Source of the DNA: Patescibacteria group bacterium
Lineage (GTDB): Bacteria > Patescibacteriota > Patescibacteriia > Patescibacteriales > WJLG01
DNA length: 58,402 bases
Assembly: GCA_028716485.1 (NCBI GenBank)
Contig: JAQUPS010000008.1
Location: 1 to 58,402, forward strand
Reading direction: 5' to 3'
In this document: one piece after another, positions 36,900-45,206 of the stretch
Numbering within the stretch: the first letter of the stretch is position 1
Layout of the letters: every line of letters begins with the position of its first letter
Made by a program: the position numbers and the translations under genes
The notes under the pieces: model-generated
What the model was told of the DNA's origin: nothing
What the model saw: the letters and a program-made list of their open reading frames with translations, nothing else
The model's database searches: none

Positions 36900-37012
36900 A
36901 AAAACAGTCCCTCACCATTTTTAATAAGCCTTGAGAAAATACCCTAAAATAGCGGATACTCGTCTTGAATGAATTTCGTTTATTTTATTAAAAATGGTGA
37001 GGGACTGTTTTT
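36900..37012. repeat. MITE-like element with 28-29 bp perfect terminal inverted repeats
   Basis: AAAAACAGTCCCTCACCATTTTTAATAA (36900..36927) vs its reverse complement (36985..37012). Confidence 0.85.
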
Positions 37013-37025
37013 ATTCGGGATATCA

Positions 37026-37096
37026 CGGGTTGTAGTATAATGGTAGTACGCGTGCATGGGGTGCATGTAGCCGCGGTTCGATTCCGCGCAGCCCGA
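37026..37096 (+). tRNA. tRNA-Pro(GGG)
   Basis: CGGGTTG...CAGCCCG, loop ATGGGGT. Confidence 0.9.
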
Positions 37097-37282
37097 CAGA
37101 ACGCATACCAGGTTCCCACCCATAAGGTGGTCCGCCTTTGGCGGAAATTCCCAGTACCCCGACGATTCGGATTTCAGAAGTCGGAATTCGGATTTCGGAT
37201 AAAGATCTAAAATATTTTGTCCAAACAAAATTACTTAAGCGATTTATCCGAAATCCGATGTCCGAAATCCGATTTTTGATAC

Positions 37283-37356
37283 GGGTAATTAGCTCAGTTG
37301 GTTAGAGCGCTGCATTCACATTGCAGAGGTCATAGGTTCGAGTCCTATATTACCCA
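37283..37356 (+). tRNA. tRNA-Val(CAC)
   Basis: GGGTAAT...ATTACCC, loop TTCACAT. Confidence 0.95.
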
Positions 37357-37360
37357 CATT

Positions 37361-37431
37361 GGGCCTATAGTCTAGCGGTACGACGCTACATTCGCATTGT
37401 AGAGGCGGCGGTTCGACTCCGCCTAGGTCCA
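37361..37431 (+). tRNA. tRNA-Ala(CGC)
   Basis: GGGCCTA...TAGGTCC, loop TTCGCAT. Confidence 0.9.
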
Positions 37432-37544
37432 CAGATCGGATTTCAGAAGTCGGAATTAGGATTAAACGATAAAAATATTTTTATTGAGATGAAATTGTTT
37501 ATCGGATATCCGATTTCTGATTTCCGAAATCCGATATCCGATAG

Positions 37545-37616
37545 GCGGGAGTAATTCAACGGTAGAATGTTTGCTTCCCAAGCAAAATGTTGCGGGTTCG
37601 ATTCCCGTCTCCCGCT
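37545..37616 (+). tRNA. tRNA-Gly(CCC)
   Basis: GCGGGAG...CTCCCGC, loop TTCCCAA. Confidence 0.95.
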
Positions 37617-37735
37617 CATCGGATTTCGGATGTCAGATATTGGATGTCGGATTTAGCGTTTAAAAAGTTTTATTCAAATAAAACAGTTTTAGCGATTTAT
37701 CCGAATTCCGAAATCAGAAATCCGATATCGGAAAC

Positions 37736-37817
37736 GGGCGCGTGGCGAAATTGGCAGACGCATACGCTTCAGGTGCGTACGAAGCAATTCATGTGGGTTC
37801 AAGTCCCACCGCGCCCA
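37736..37817 (+). tRNA. tRNA-Leu(CAG)
   Basis: GGGCGCG...CGCGCCC, loop TTCAGGT, long variable arm. Confidence 0.95.
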
Positions 37818-37875
37818 CCTTCGTCCGCCGAAGCGGACTACGGCGGGCAAAGCCCACCGTTTCCGCGAAGGCGGA
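37818..37875. repeat. family C palindromic repeat abutting tRNA-Leu(CAG)
   Basis: CCTTCGTCCGCCGAAGCGGACTACGGCGGGCAAAGCCCACC... Confidence 0.8.
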
Positions 37876-37980
37876 ACATCGATTTGCGATTTCAGATTTT
37901 TGATTGACGATTTGTTTTTTATAGTTTATGGTATCTATAAAGATAAATCGAAAATCGTAAATCTGAAATCGTAAATCGTT

Positions 37981-38017
37981 TCGGGGTATGGCCTAATTGG
38001 CTATGGCGCACGCTTCG
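37981..38017 (+). pseudogene. 5' half of tRNA-Pro, exact 37-bp duplicate of 38084..38120
   Basis: TCGGGGTATGGCCTAATTGGCTATGGCGCACGCTTCG then a family C palindrome. Confidence 0.85.
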
Positions 38018-38084
38018 CCCGCCTTCGCTAAGGCTTCGGCGGATAAAGGTGCTTGAAGTGATTTTTAAAGTTCGCGAAAATGGT

Positions 38085-38158
38085 CGGGGTATGGCCTAAT
38101 TGGCTATGGCGCACGCTTCGGGTGCGTGAGGTTCTGGGTTCGAGTCCCAGTACCCCGA
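38085..38158 (+). tRNA. tRNA-Pro(CGG)
   Basis: CGGGGTA...TACCCCG, loop TTCGGGT. Confidence 0.95.
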
Positions 38159-38171
38159 CCATTTTCACGAG

Positions 38172-38250
38172 GGTGCGTGCCTGTCCAACGAAGTTCCGCA
38201 TCAGCGGAACGCAGGTGGAAGGTTTTGGGTTCGAGTCCCAGTACCCCGAC
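38172..38250 (+). pseudogene. 3' half of tRNA-Pro interrupted by a hairpin-bearing insert
   Basis: GGGTGCGTG + CCTGTCCAACGAAGTTCCGCATCAGCGGAACGCAGG + ...GGTTTTGGGTTCGAGTCCCAGTACCCCGAC. Confidence 0.7.
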
Positions 38251-38300
38251 AAAAAAATAGCGGCTTTTCAATGGCCGCTGTTTTGTTAGAATGAATATAT

Positions 38301-39125
38301 ATGAGCGAAAGAAAGATAAAAATCGCCTGGTTTGGCAAACATTTCGGCGAAGAGCCGCCTTTAACCGGTTCCAGCGGAGCCGGGACGATTTTCTTTTCCG
38401 GCTGTAATTTGCATTGCGTTTTTTGCCAGAACTGGCAGATCAGTCAGCAAGATACAGGCAGGGAATATTCAGTTAAGGAGCTGGCGCAAATTATGCTGAA
38501 CTTGCAAAAGCAGGGCGCGGTCAATATTGATTTAGTGACGCCGTCGCCGTGGCGCCGTGAAGTCAAGCAAGCGATAATTATTGCCAAAAAAAATAGTTTG
38601 CAAATTCCGGTCGCCTGGAATTCCAACGCCTACGAATCTGTCACTGCTATTAAAGACCTGGACGGCCTGATTGATATTTATTTGCCTGATTTTAAATATG
38701 GCGACGATTTTGCCGCGGCAAAATATTCGCGCGCGCCAAAATATTCCGAGGTGGCGGAAAAAGCGATTCGCGAAATGTATCGCCAGGTCGGCTTGCTGGA
38801 AACTGACGAAAATGGTTTGGCGAAAAAAGGCTTGATAATTCGACACCTGATTTTACCCGATAATTTAAAAAATACTTTTGCCGCCTTGGAAAAAATCGCG
38901 GCGATTGATAAAAATATTCATTTAAGTTTAATGAGCCAGTATCATCCGGTCTATAACTCGGCCGAATTTCCGGAATTGAACCGACCCGTGTCCGCCGCAG
39001 AAATAATTGCCGCAGAAAATAAAAAATTGGAACTCGGTTTGGGCAACGGCTGGACGCAGGAGGCCGACGCGAGCGAAATTTTTTTGCCGAATTTTTTACA
39101 AAAAAATCCTTTCCGGCAAGATTGA
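38301..39125 (+). CDS. radical SAM protein (PflA-like, COG1313-type)
   Basis: FFSGCNLHCVFCQNWQISQ. Confidence 0.85.
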   Translation: MSERKIKIAWFGKHFGEEPPLTGSSGAGTIFFSGCNLHCVFCQNWQISQQDTGREYSVKELAQIMLNLQKQGAVNIDLVTPSPWRREVKQAIIIAKKNSLQIPVAWNSNAYESVTAIKDLDGLIDIYLPDFKYGDDFAAAKYSRAPKYSEVAEKAIREMYRQVGLLETDENGLAKKGLIIRHLILPDNLKNTFAALEKIAAIDKNIHLSLMSQYHPVYNSAEFPELNRPVSAAEIIAAENKKLELGLGNGWTQEADASEIFLPNFLQKNPFRQD

Positions 39126-39229
39126 CAGCTGTGGTAAAAATAGGTTAATATGGGTGTTCTCGGACAGTACCTTGACAGTACCTTAAAATTGGCAGAAAAA
39201 ACCATCTAATCTCAACCAAGGAGCGTGTT

Positions 39230-39991
39230 ATGAAAGATTTGAAGCTTGAAGAACATTTGATCGTGGCGGCTGATTTTAAGCCGAGCGATTGCGGCGGCGT
39301 CAGCGGAGTTATGGATAAAGTCTTAGTTTTAATATCAAGCTTAGACGATCTCGGAGTTTATATTAAAATTAATTCGGTGTTGCGATATTGCGGCTATGAG
39401 CTGATCGAGATGCTGCACAATCGGGGTCTGAAAGTTTTCGCCGATCTCAAATTGATCGACATTCCGGAAACCATGGGTATTGACGCGGAGATTTTATCCG
39501 AATTCAAACCGGACATTCTGACGGTAATGTGCTGCGCCGGCGTCGGCGGAATGGCGGCGGTCAAGAAAAAGATCAATGCCGATTGCGAAGTGCTCGGTGT
39601 TACGGTTTTGACCAGCTTGGGCGAAGAAGGATGCCAGGAAATTTTTTCCCGTTCCTGCGAAGAGGCTGTGCTAAAACTTGGCGGAATGGCCGCTTCGGCT
39701 GGGTTGAACGGATTAATCCTTTCGGGCAAGGAATTGGAAATAGTCAAGAAAAAAGAAGAATTAATTCTTCTTTCACGGAATACGCCGGGAATCAGGCCGT
39801 TGTGGTCGGTGGTGGAAAAAGACGATCAGAGCCGGATAGTGACGCCGGCGCAGGCGATCGCCAGCGGGGCGGACCGCATTGTTATCGGCCGACCGATCAC
39901 GCAAGCCGCTGATCCGCGCGAAGCGGTTTTGAAAACTTTGGCGGAAATCGAAGAGGGCATCAAACAGCTTTATCAAAATAAGGAGGAATAG
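39230..39991 (+). CDS. pyrF: orotidine 5'-phosphate decarboxylase
   Basis: LKVFADLKLIDIPETMG; GIRPLW...TPAQAIASGADRIVIGRPIT. Confidence 0.93.
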   Translation: MKDLKLEEHLIVAADFKPSDCGGVSGVMDKVLVLISSLDDLGVYIKINSVLRYCGYELIEMLHNRGLKVFADLKLIDIPETMGIDAEILSEFKPDILTVMCCAGVGGMAAVKKKINADCEVLGVTVLTSLGEEGCQEIFSRSCEEAVLKLGGMAASAGLNGLILSGKELEIVKKKEELILLSRNTPGIRPLWSVVEKDDQSRIVTPAQAIASGADRIVIGRPITQAADPREAVLKTLAEIEEGIKQLYQNKEE

Positions 39992-40672
39992 ATGGAATTC
40001 TATAAGGAATCTTTCATCAAGTTCATGATCGAGGCCAAGGCGCTGGACTTCGGCGAATTTACTTTGAAGAGCGGGCGGAAGGCGCCGTTTTTCATCAATA
40101 CGGGAAAATTCCAGACCGGCGCGCAGCTCTCGCAGCTGGGATATTTCTACGCCGATGCGATTGCGAATAATTTACGATCAGCCAACGTGATCTTCGGCGC
40201 GGCCTACAAGGGTATACCTTTGGCGGCGGCGGCAAGCATGCAATTAGCGGACAAATATTCCAAGAATTGCTATTACTGCTTTAACCGCAAGGAAGCCAAA
40301 GATCATGGCGAAGGAGGCTTATTGGTCGGCTATAAACCGCAGACCGGAGACAGAATCGTTATGGTTGACGACGTAATCACGGCTGGCACTGCGACCAAGG
40401 AATCGATTAATCTTCTGCATGCTGAATCGCCGCTATCTTTGATCGAAGGCGGGGTTATTTCGGTCGATCGGATGGAGCGCGGCGCGAACAGCAAGAAAAG
40501 CGCGATCCAGGAGATCAAAGATGAGTTCGGCGTAAATTTTTACGCCATCGTCAATCTTGATGAAATCGTATCCTTTCTGCGCAACCGCGAGATTGACGGC
40601 AAAATCATTCTTAATGATCAGATTTTTTCCGCCATCAACACTTATCGCGAGCAGTATGGCGCCGAATATTAA
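39992..40672 (+). CDS. pyrE: orotate phosphoribosyltransferase
   Basis: FGEFTLKSGRKAPFFINTG; VMVDDVITAGTATKESI. Confidence 0.95.
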   Translation: MEFYKESFIKFMIEAKALDFGEFTLKSGRKAPFFINTGKFQTGAQLSQLGYFYADAIANNLRSANVIFGAAYKGIPLAAAASMQLADKYSKNCYYCFNRKEAKDHGEGGLLVGYKPQTGDRIVMVDDVITAGTATKESINLLHAESPLSLIEGGVISVDRMERGANSKKSAIQEIKDEFGVNFYAIVNLDEIVSFLRNREIDGKIILNDQIFSAINTYREQYGAEY

Positions 40673-40807
40673 TCGGCGAAAACAGCATTTTTACAAACCC
40701 TTGGCTTCGGCTAAGGGTTTTTTCTGGATTATCAACTGATTAAAATTGTCGCCAAGCGAACAATAAATTGATATAATGATACTGTTATTATTTTAATTGA
40801 TAAATTT

Positions 40808-41365
40808 ATGTCAAAAACACAAGCCAATTTATTGAAAGCGATCGCCGGCGAATCAATGGCGCGGAATAAATATACTTATTATGCCGAAATCGCCATGAAA
40901 GAAAATTTGGTCTGGGCGGCCAAGATTTTTGAGGAAACCGCTGATAACGAAAAGGCGCACGCCAAGGAAGAGATAGAACAGATAAATGGACACACGGAAA
41001 TGACCAACGCTTACGATATCCACCCTTTGAGCAACACTCTGGACAATTTGCGCCACGCGGCCGAAGGGGAAAAATTCGAGTTCGGCACGATGTATCCGAA
41101 TTTTGAGCGGGAAGCGCGCGAAGAAGGCGAGGAAAAAGCCGCCAAGCTCTTCCACGAGATTGCCGAAGTGGAAGAAAAGCACGCCGAGCGCTATGTGAAA
41201 ATGGCTGATAGATTGGAAGGCGGAATGATGTTCAGGAGTGAAGAGGAAGTCGAATGGAAATGCTTGAATTGCGGCTATGTCCATAAAGGCAAATCAGCGC
41301 CGGAAAAATGTCCGCTCTGCCAGAAACCGCAGGGCTGGTATATGCAAATCGGATTTGTCAGATAA
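40808..41365 (+). CDS. rubrerythrin
   Basis: Ferritin-like N-terminus; CLNCGYVHKGKSAPEKCPLCQKPQGWY. Confidence 0.95.
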   Translation: MSKTQANLLKAIAGESMARNKYTYYAEIAMKENLVWAAKIFEETADNEKAHAKEEIEQINGHTEMTNAYDIHPLSNTLDNLRHAAEGEKFEFGTMYPNFEREAREEGEEKAAKLFHEIAEVEEKHAERYVKMADRLEGGMMFRSEEEVEWKCLNCGYVHKGKSAPEKCPLCQKPQGWYMQIGFVR

Positions 41366-41370
41366 AGATA

Positions 41371-41394
41371 AAGCCCCGGCAATCGGGGCTTTTT
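41371..41394 (+). terminator. terminator after rubrerythrin
   Basis: AAGCCCCGGCAATCGGGGCTTTTT. Confidence 0.85.
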
Positions 41395-41404
41395 AGAAGA
41401 TATT

Positions 41405-42118
41405 ATGTTTGCAGAAAAAGAAAATAAAGATTCAGGTTTTATTTTGATCGACAAGCCGGAGGGGCCGACGTCTTTCGGGGTGATTGCCAGATTGCGCCGG
41501 ATTACCGGCATAAAAAAAATCGGCCATGCCGGCACGCTTGATCCGTCCGCTTCAGGTCTTTTGCTTTGCGCCATCGGCCGCGAAGCGACGCGCGAAATCA
41601 GCCGCTTCGTTAAAATGGATAAAAAATATGAAGCGCTGATCAGATTGGGAATAACCACCGACACTTATGACCGCGAAGGAAAAATTTTGGAAAAATTCAG
41701 CGGCGCGCCGGTCGCCAAGAAAGAAATAAAAAGAATCGTCGCGGCTTTGCCCGGCAAACAGGAGCAGATTCCGCCGATGTTCTCTGCCAAAAAAGTCGGC
41801 GGCAAGAAACTTTACGAATTGGCGAGAAAAGGAATTGAAATCGTTCGCCAGCCCAGCCAAATTGAAATTTATCAAGCCAAAATTTTAAAATATCATTGGC
41901 CGGAATTGCGGCTGATGATCCATTGTTCTTCCGGAACTTTTATCCGTTCGATCGCTTTTGATTTTGGTAATAAGCTCGGCTGCGGCGCTTATCTGGCCGG
42001 CTTGAAACGAACCGAACTTGGCAAATTCAAATTAAAGCAAGCCGTCAGGCTGGAAAAAATCAATCAGCAAAATTGGCGGAAATTTTTACGCTTGACTGAT
42101 TTATCCGATGTGATATAA
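41405..42118 (+). CDS. truB: tRNA pseudouridine(55) synthase
   Basis: IDKPEGPTSFGVIARLRRITGIKKIGHAGTLDPSASGLLLCAIG. Confidence 0.95.
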   Translation: MFAEKENKDSGFILIDKPEGPTSFGVIARLRRITGIKKIGHAGTLDPSASGLLLCAIGREATREISRFVKMDKKYEALIRLGITTDTYDREGKILEKFSGAPVAKKEIKRIVAALPGKQEQIPPMFSAKKVGGKKLYELARKGIEIVRQPSQIEIYQAKILKYHWPELRLMIHCSSGTFIRSIAFDFGNKLGCGAYLAGLKRTELGKFKLKQAVRLEKINQQNWRKFLRLTDLSDVI

Positions 42119-42152
42119 TTTAGATAGTTGTCTAAATATCTAATAATAATCT

Positions 42153-42416
42153 ATGACTTTGACCAAGACTTTTAACGCCTTATCCGATCCGTCCCGGCAG
42201 AAAATACTGGAGCTGTTAAAGAAAGACGACCTGCCGGCCGGCGCGATCGGCGAGTATTTCAAGTTTACCGCGCCGACCTTATCGCATCATTTGTCGGTCT
42301 TGAAAGAAGCTAATCTAGTGAGCGTGCGCCGCGAAGGTCAGTTGCAGATTTATTCGCTGAATTTGTCGGTTTTCGAAGAAGCGGCGGAGAAAATAATCAA
42401 ATTTTTTAAGAAATAA
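42153..42416 (+). CDS. ArsR/SdpR-family HTH autorepressor
   Basis: TFNALSDPSRQKILELLKKDDLPAGAIGEYFKFTAPTLSHHLSVLKEANLVSVRREGQLQIYSL. Confidence 0.9.
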   Translation: MTLTKTFNALSDPSRQKILELLKKDDLPAGAIGEYFKFTAPTLSHHLSVLKEANLVSVRREGQLQIYSLNLSVFEEAAEKIIKFFKK

Positions 42417-42521
42417 TTTTAGTCAATTAGTCGATTGGTTAATTGGGAGCGCGGCTGGCCAGTAAAAATTAATTTACGGCTTGCCTATGCGCCTAATTAC
42501 CCAAGTCCCTAATCAATTTAT

Positions 42522-43181
42522 ATGAACCCCATCAAACTGACAATTAAATCCGAATTTTTTTCTATTTTGCTGATTGTGATTTCCATCATTGCCTCCTTTT
42601 ATTTTTACGTCCACTTTCCAGATCGGGTTATAACGCATTGGAATTTAGCCGGCGAACCGAACGGTTATAGCGGCCGCGCCTTTGCCGCATTTTTCTTCCC
42701 CGCGCTTTTTGTCGGGATGTATTTATTGTTCATTTTTCTGCCGATGCTTGACCCGAGAAAAGAGCGCTATGCCGAATTCGCCAAGATTTATAATGTATTC
42801 CGCAATTTGATTATTTTTATTCTGGTGGTAATTTATTTTGTCGCTTCTTTCAATAATTTGGGCGCCAATTTAAATATCAATGTCTGGGTGCCCGGGGCGG
42901 TCGGCCTGCTGTTTATCGTATTGGGCAATTATATGGGAAAAATAAAACCCAATTGGTTTGTCGGAATTCGTACGCCCTGGACGCTTTCTTCGGAAACGGT
43001 CTGGAATAAAACCCATCGTTTCGGCGGAAAAGTTTTTATCATCGGCGGCCTGCTGATGATTTCAGCCGGCCTGGCGCCGCTCTCCTGGCGCTTGCCAATA
43101 TTTGTCGCCGATATTATCATACTATTATTCGGAACCGTGGTTTACTCGTACTTCGCGTATTTACAGGAAAAGAAAAAATAA
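42522..43181 (+). CDS. SdpI-family immunity-like membrane protein
   Basis: FPDRVITHWNLAGEPNGYSGRAF; GNYMGKIKPNWFVGIRTPWTLSSETVWNKTHRFGGKVF. Confidence 0.9.
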   Translation: MNPIKLTIKSEFFSILLIVISIIASFYFYVHFPDRVITHWNLAGEPNGYSGRAFAAFFFPALFVGMYLLFIFLPMLDPRKERYAEFAKIYNVFRNLIIFILVVIYFVASFNNLGANLNINVWVPGAVGLLFIVLGNYMGKIKPNWFVGIRTPWTLSSETVWNKTHRFGGKVFIIGGLLMISAGLAPLSWRLPIFVADIIILLFGTVVYSYFAYLQEKKK

Positions 43182-43309
43182 TAACGCGAATGCCGCAAAT
43201 TATAAGCGAATGCCGCGAAAAAATTTAACGAATTTTTTAATGTTATTTATTGATAAAAAGTTCGCTGTATTCGCGTTAGACGCTAAGTTTAATAGAAAAT
43301 TTAACACAG

Positions 43310-44119
43310 ATGTCTTACTTCATTGATAGTATTAACAACGCCAAGGTAAAAAATATTCTCAAATTGCAAAAACCCGGCGAGCGCCGGAAGCAGGGCGTGG
43401 TTTTGGTCGAGGGCTATAAGGAAATTATCGCCGCGCTCAAAGCCGGATTGAATTTGGTGGAAATTTTTTATTGCGCGACTTATGGCGGAGAAAATCCGTC
43501 ATTTTTCGGCGTTGATAAAGATAAAAAATTAATCGCCAATGTGTCGAAAGAAGTTTTTGAAAAAATAACTTATCGTGAAAAACCGGACGGTTATATTGCG
43601 ATTTTTTTGGCGAAAAAATTAGCTTTGGCTGATATTAAATTAAGTCCGGCGCCATTAATCTTGGTTGTTGAGGGGGCGGAAAAACCCGGTAATTTCGGCG
43701 CAATTTTGCGCACGGCCGACGCCGCCGGCGTTGATGCGGTTATTGTTAATGATGCGCAACTGGATATTTATCATCCCAATGCCATCCGCGCCAGCATCGG
43801 TTCGGCTTTTGACAAGCAGATCGTTATCGCGACTCGCGAAGAAACAGTCGCTTGGCTGGCCGCTAATAATATTACGACTTACGCCACTTCGAAGCGCGCG
43901 GAAAAAAAATACACAGATTTTGACTTTAACGGCGGCGCGGCTTTTATTTTGGGCGCTGAACATTCCGGTTTAAGCGAGGAATGGAAAGAAGCGGCTGATG
44001 AATTTATTACCATCCCGATGACCGGTGTGGTCGATTCGCTCAATCTCTCCGCCTGTGCCGCCATTTTGCTTTTTGAGGCGGTCAGACAAAGAAATAATCA
44101 GTTAAAGATGAAAAGTTAA
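43310..44119 (+). CDS. TrmH/SpoU-family RNA methyltransferase
   Basis: EGAEKPGNFGAILRTADAAGVDAVIV; FILGAEHSGLSEEW; IPMTGVVDSLNLSACAAILLFE. Confidence 0.93.
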   Translation: MSYFIDSINNAKVKNILKLQKPGERRKQGVVLVEGYKEIIAALKAGLNLVEIFYCATYGGENPSFFGVDKDKKLIANVSKEVFEKITYREKPDGYIAIFLAKKLALADIKLSPAPLILVVEGAEKPGNFGAILRTADAAGVDAVIVNDAQLDIYHPNAIRASIGSAFDKQIVIATREETVAWLAANNITTYATSKRAEKKYTDFDFNGGAAFILGAEHSGLSEEWKEAADEFITIPMTGVVDSLNLSACAAILLFEAVRQRNNQLKMKS

Positions 44120-44243
44120 AAATTTAAAATTTGGCTTGACTTTTGCGGAGGTTTTTGTTAGATTATTATCATTGCCGTAAGGCAATTTTTATTTAGAATT
44201 TTTTAATTCGAAATTCGAAAATCGTCAACCGAAATTCAAGCAG

Positions 44244-44286
44244 GCGCCCGTAGTTCAACGGATACCTGCCTGCCGGCAGGGAACAC
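44244..44286 (+). pseudogene. 5' fragment of tRNA-Arg interrupted by a palindrome
   Basis: GCGCCCGTAGTTCAACGGATA + CCTGCCTGCCGGCAGG + GAACAC; intact copy starts at 44329. Confidence 0.8.
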
Positions 44287-44328
44287 CAGCAGTTAAACGA
44301 TTAATTCCGCTGAATTCTTTAAAATTTT

Positions 44329-44403
44329 GCGCCCGTAGTTCAACGGATAGAACACGACCCTTCTAAGGTTGTGACGAGGGTTCGATTCCCCCCGGGCGCA
44401 CCA
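44329..44403 (+). tRNA. tRNA-Arg(UCU), CCA encoded
   Basis: GCGCCCG...CGGGCGC ACCA, loop CTTCTAA. Confidence 0.95.
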
Positions 44404-44490
44404 AGCATTTTTTACAAGTAGGGCTTACCGAAGGATTGATCCACAGCACGATAACTTTACATTTTATCGCGAGAATGATATAATTTAGGC

Positions 44491-44964
44491 ATGCCTAATG
44501 TTAAATGTAAAATATGCGATAAAGAGTTTTACGTTAAGCCAAGCCATCAGGAATTGGGCTATGGCAAGTATTGTTCGATTAAATGCCGCAACGAAGGGCA
44601 GAAAAAAGGCAGATATGTAATTTGCGAAAGATGCGGTAATCAAACATGGAGAGTTCCCAAGGATTTTAATAAATCTAAAAGCGGAAAATTTTTTTGCGGC
44701 AAATCATGCCAGACAAAATGGAGGAATGAATTTTATTCAGGAGAAAAGCATTATTATTGGCGGGGCGGCGAATATACTTATCGCAATACAATTTTGAAAA
44801 GTAAAACGGTGCAGGAGTGCAAGATGTGTGGAATCAAAGATAAGAGATTATTGATAGTTCATCATTTAGATCACAACAGAAGAAATCCAAAATTAGAAAA
44901 TTTAGCTTGGTTGTGCCGGAATTGCCATTATTTGGTTCATAATCATAATGAAAAAGTAAAATAA
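44491..44964 (+). CDS. HNH homing endonuclease with zinc ribbons
   Basis: CKMCGIKDKRLLIVHHLDHNRRNPKLENLAWLCRNCHYLVHNH. Confidence 0.9.
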   Translation: MPNVKCKICDKEFYVKPSHQELGYGKYCSIKCRNEGQKKGRYVICERCGNQTWRVPKDFNKSKSGKFFCGKSCQTKWRNEFYSGEKHYYWRGGEYTYRNTILKSKTVQECKMCGIKDKRLLIVHHLDHNRRNPKLENLAWLCRNCHYLVHNHNEKVK

Positions 44965-44968
44965 TTAT

Positions 44969-45040
44969 GGTGAGATTGGTGAAAAGGTTATCACACGAGT
45001 TTGTGGTACTCGTATTACGGGTTCAATTCCCGTATCTCAC
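44969..45040 (+). tRNA. tRNA-His(GUG)
   Basis: G-1 plus GTGAGAT...ATCTCAC C73, loop TTGTGGT. Confidence 0.9.
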
Positions 45041-45206
45041 CCAAAGGCTAATATTAAACAAAAAACAGTCTTATTTAATATGACTGTTTTTTGTTTTTTG
45101 CAATAAAAAGATTATATTTTACCCCGCGAAATCATCCTCTTGACCGCGTGTAAAATTGCCTGCCAATATGCTATAATAATAGCAAATTAAGACGAAGAAA
45201 TTCTTT

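Noticed and set aside
37159-37980. Possible CRISPR array because of recurring TCGGATTTCGGAT-like words
   Set aside because: Units are not constant direct repeats with regular spacers; they form inverted arms between tRNAs and there are no cas genes.
38301-39125. Second RiPP system around the PflA-like radical SAM gene
   Set aside because: No small Cys-rich or precursor-like ORF nearby; sequence resembles the widespread COG1313 activator-type family.
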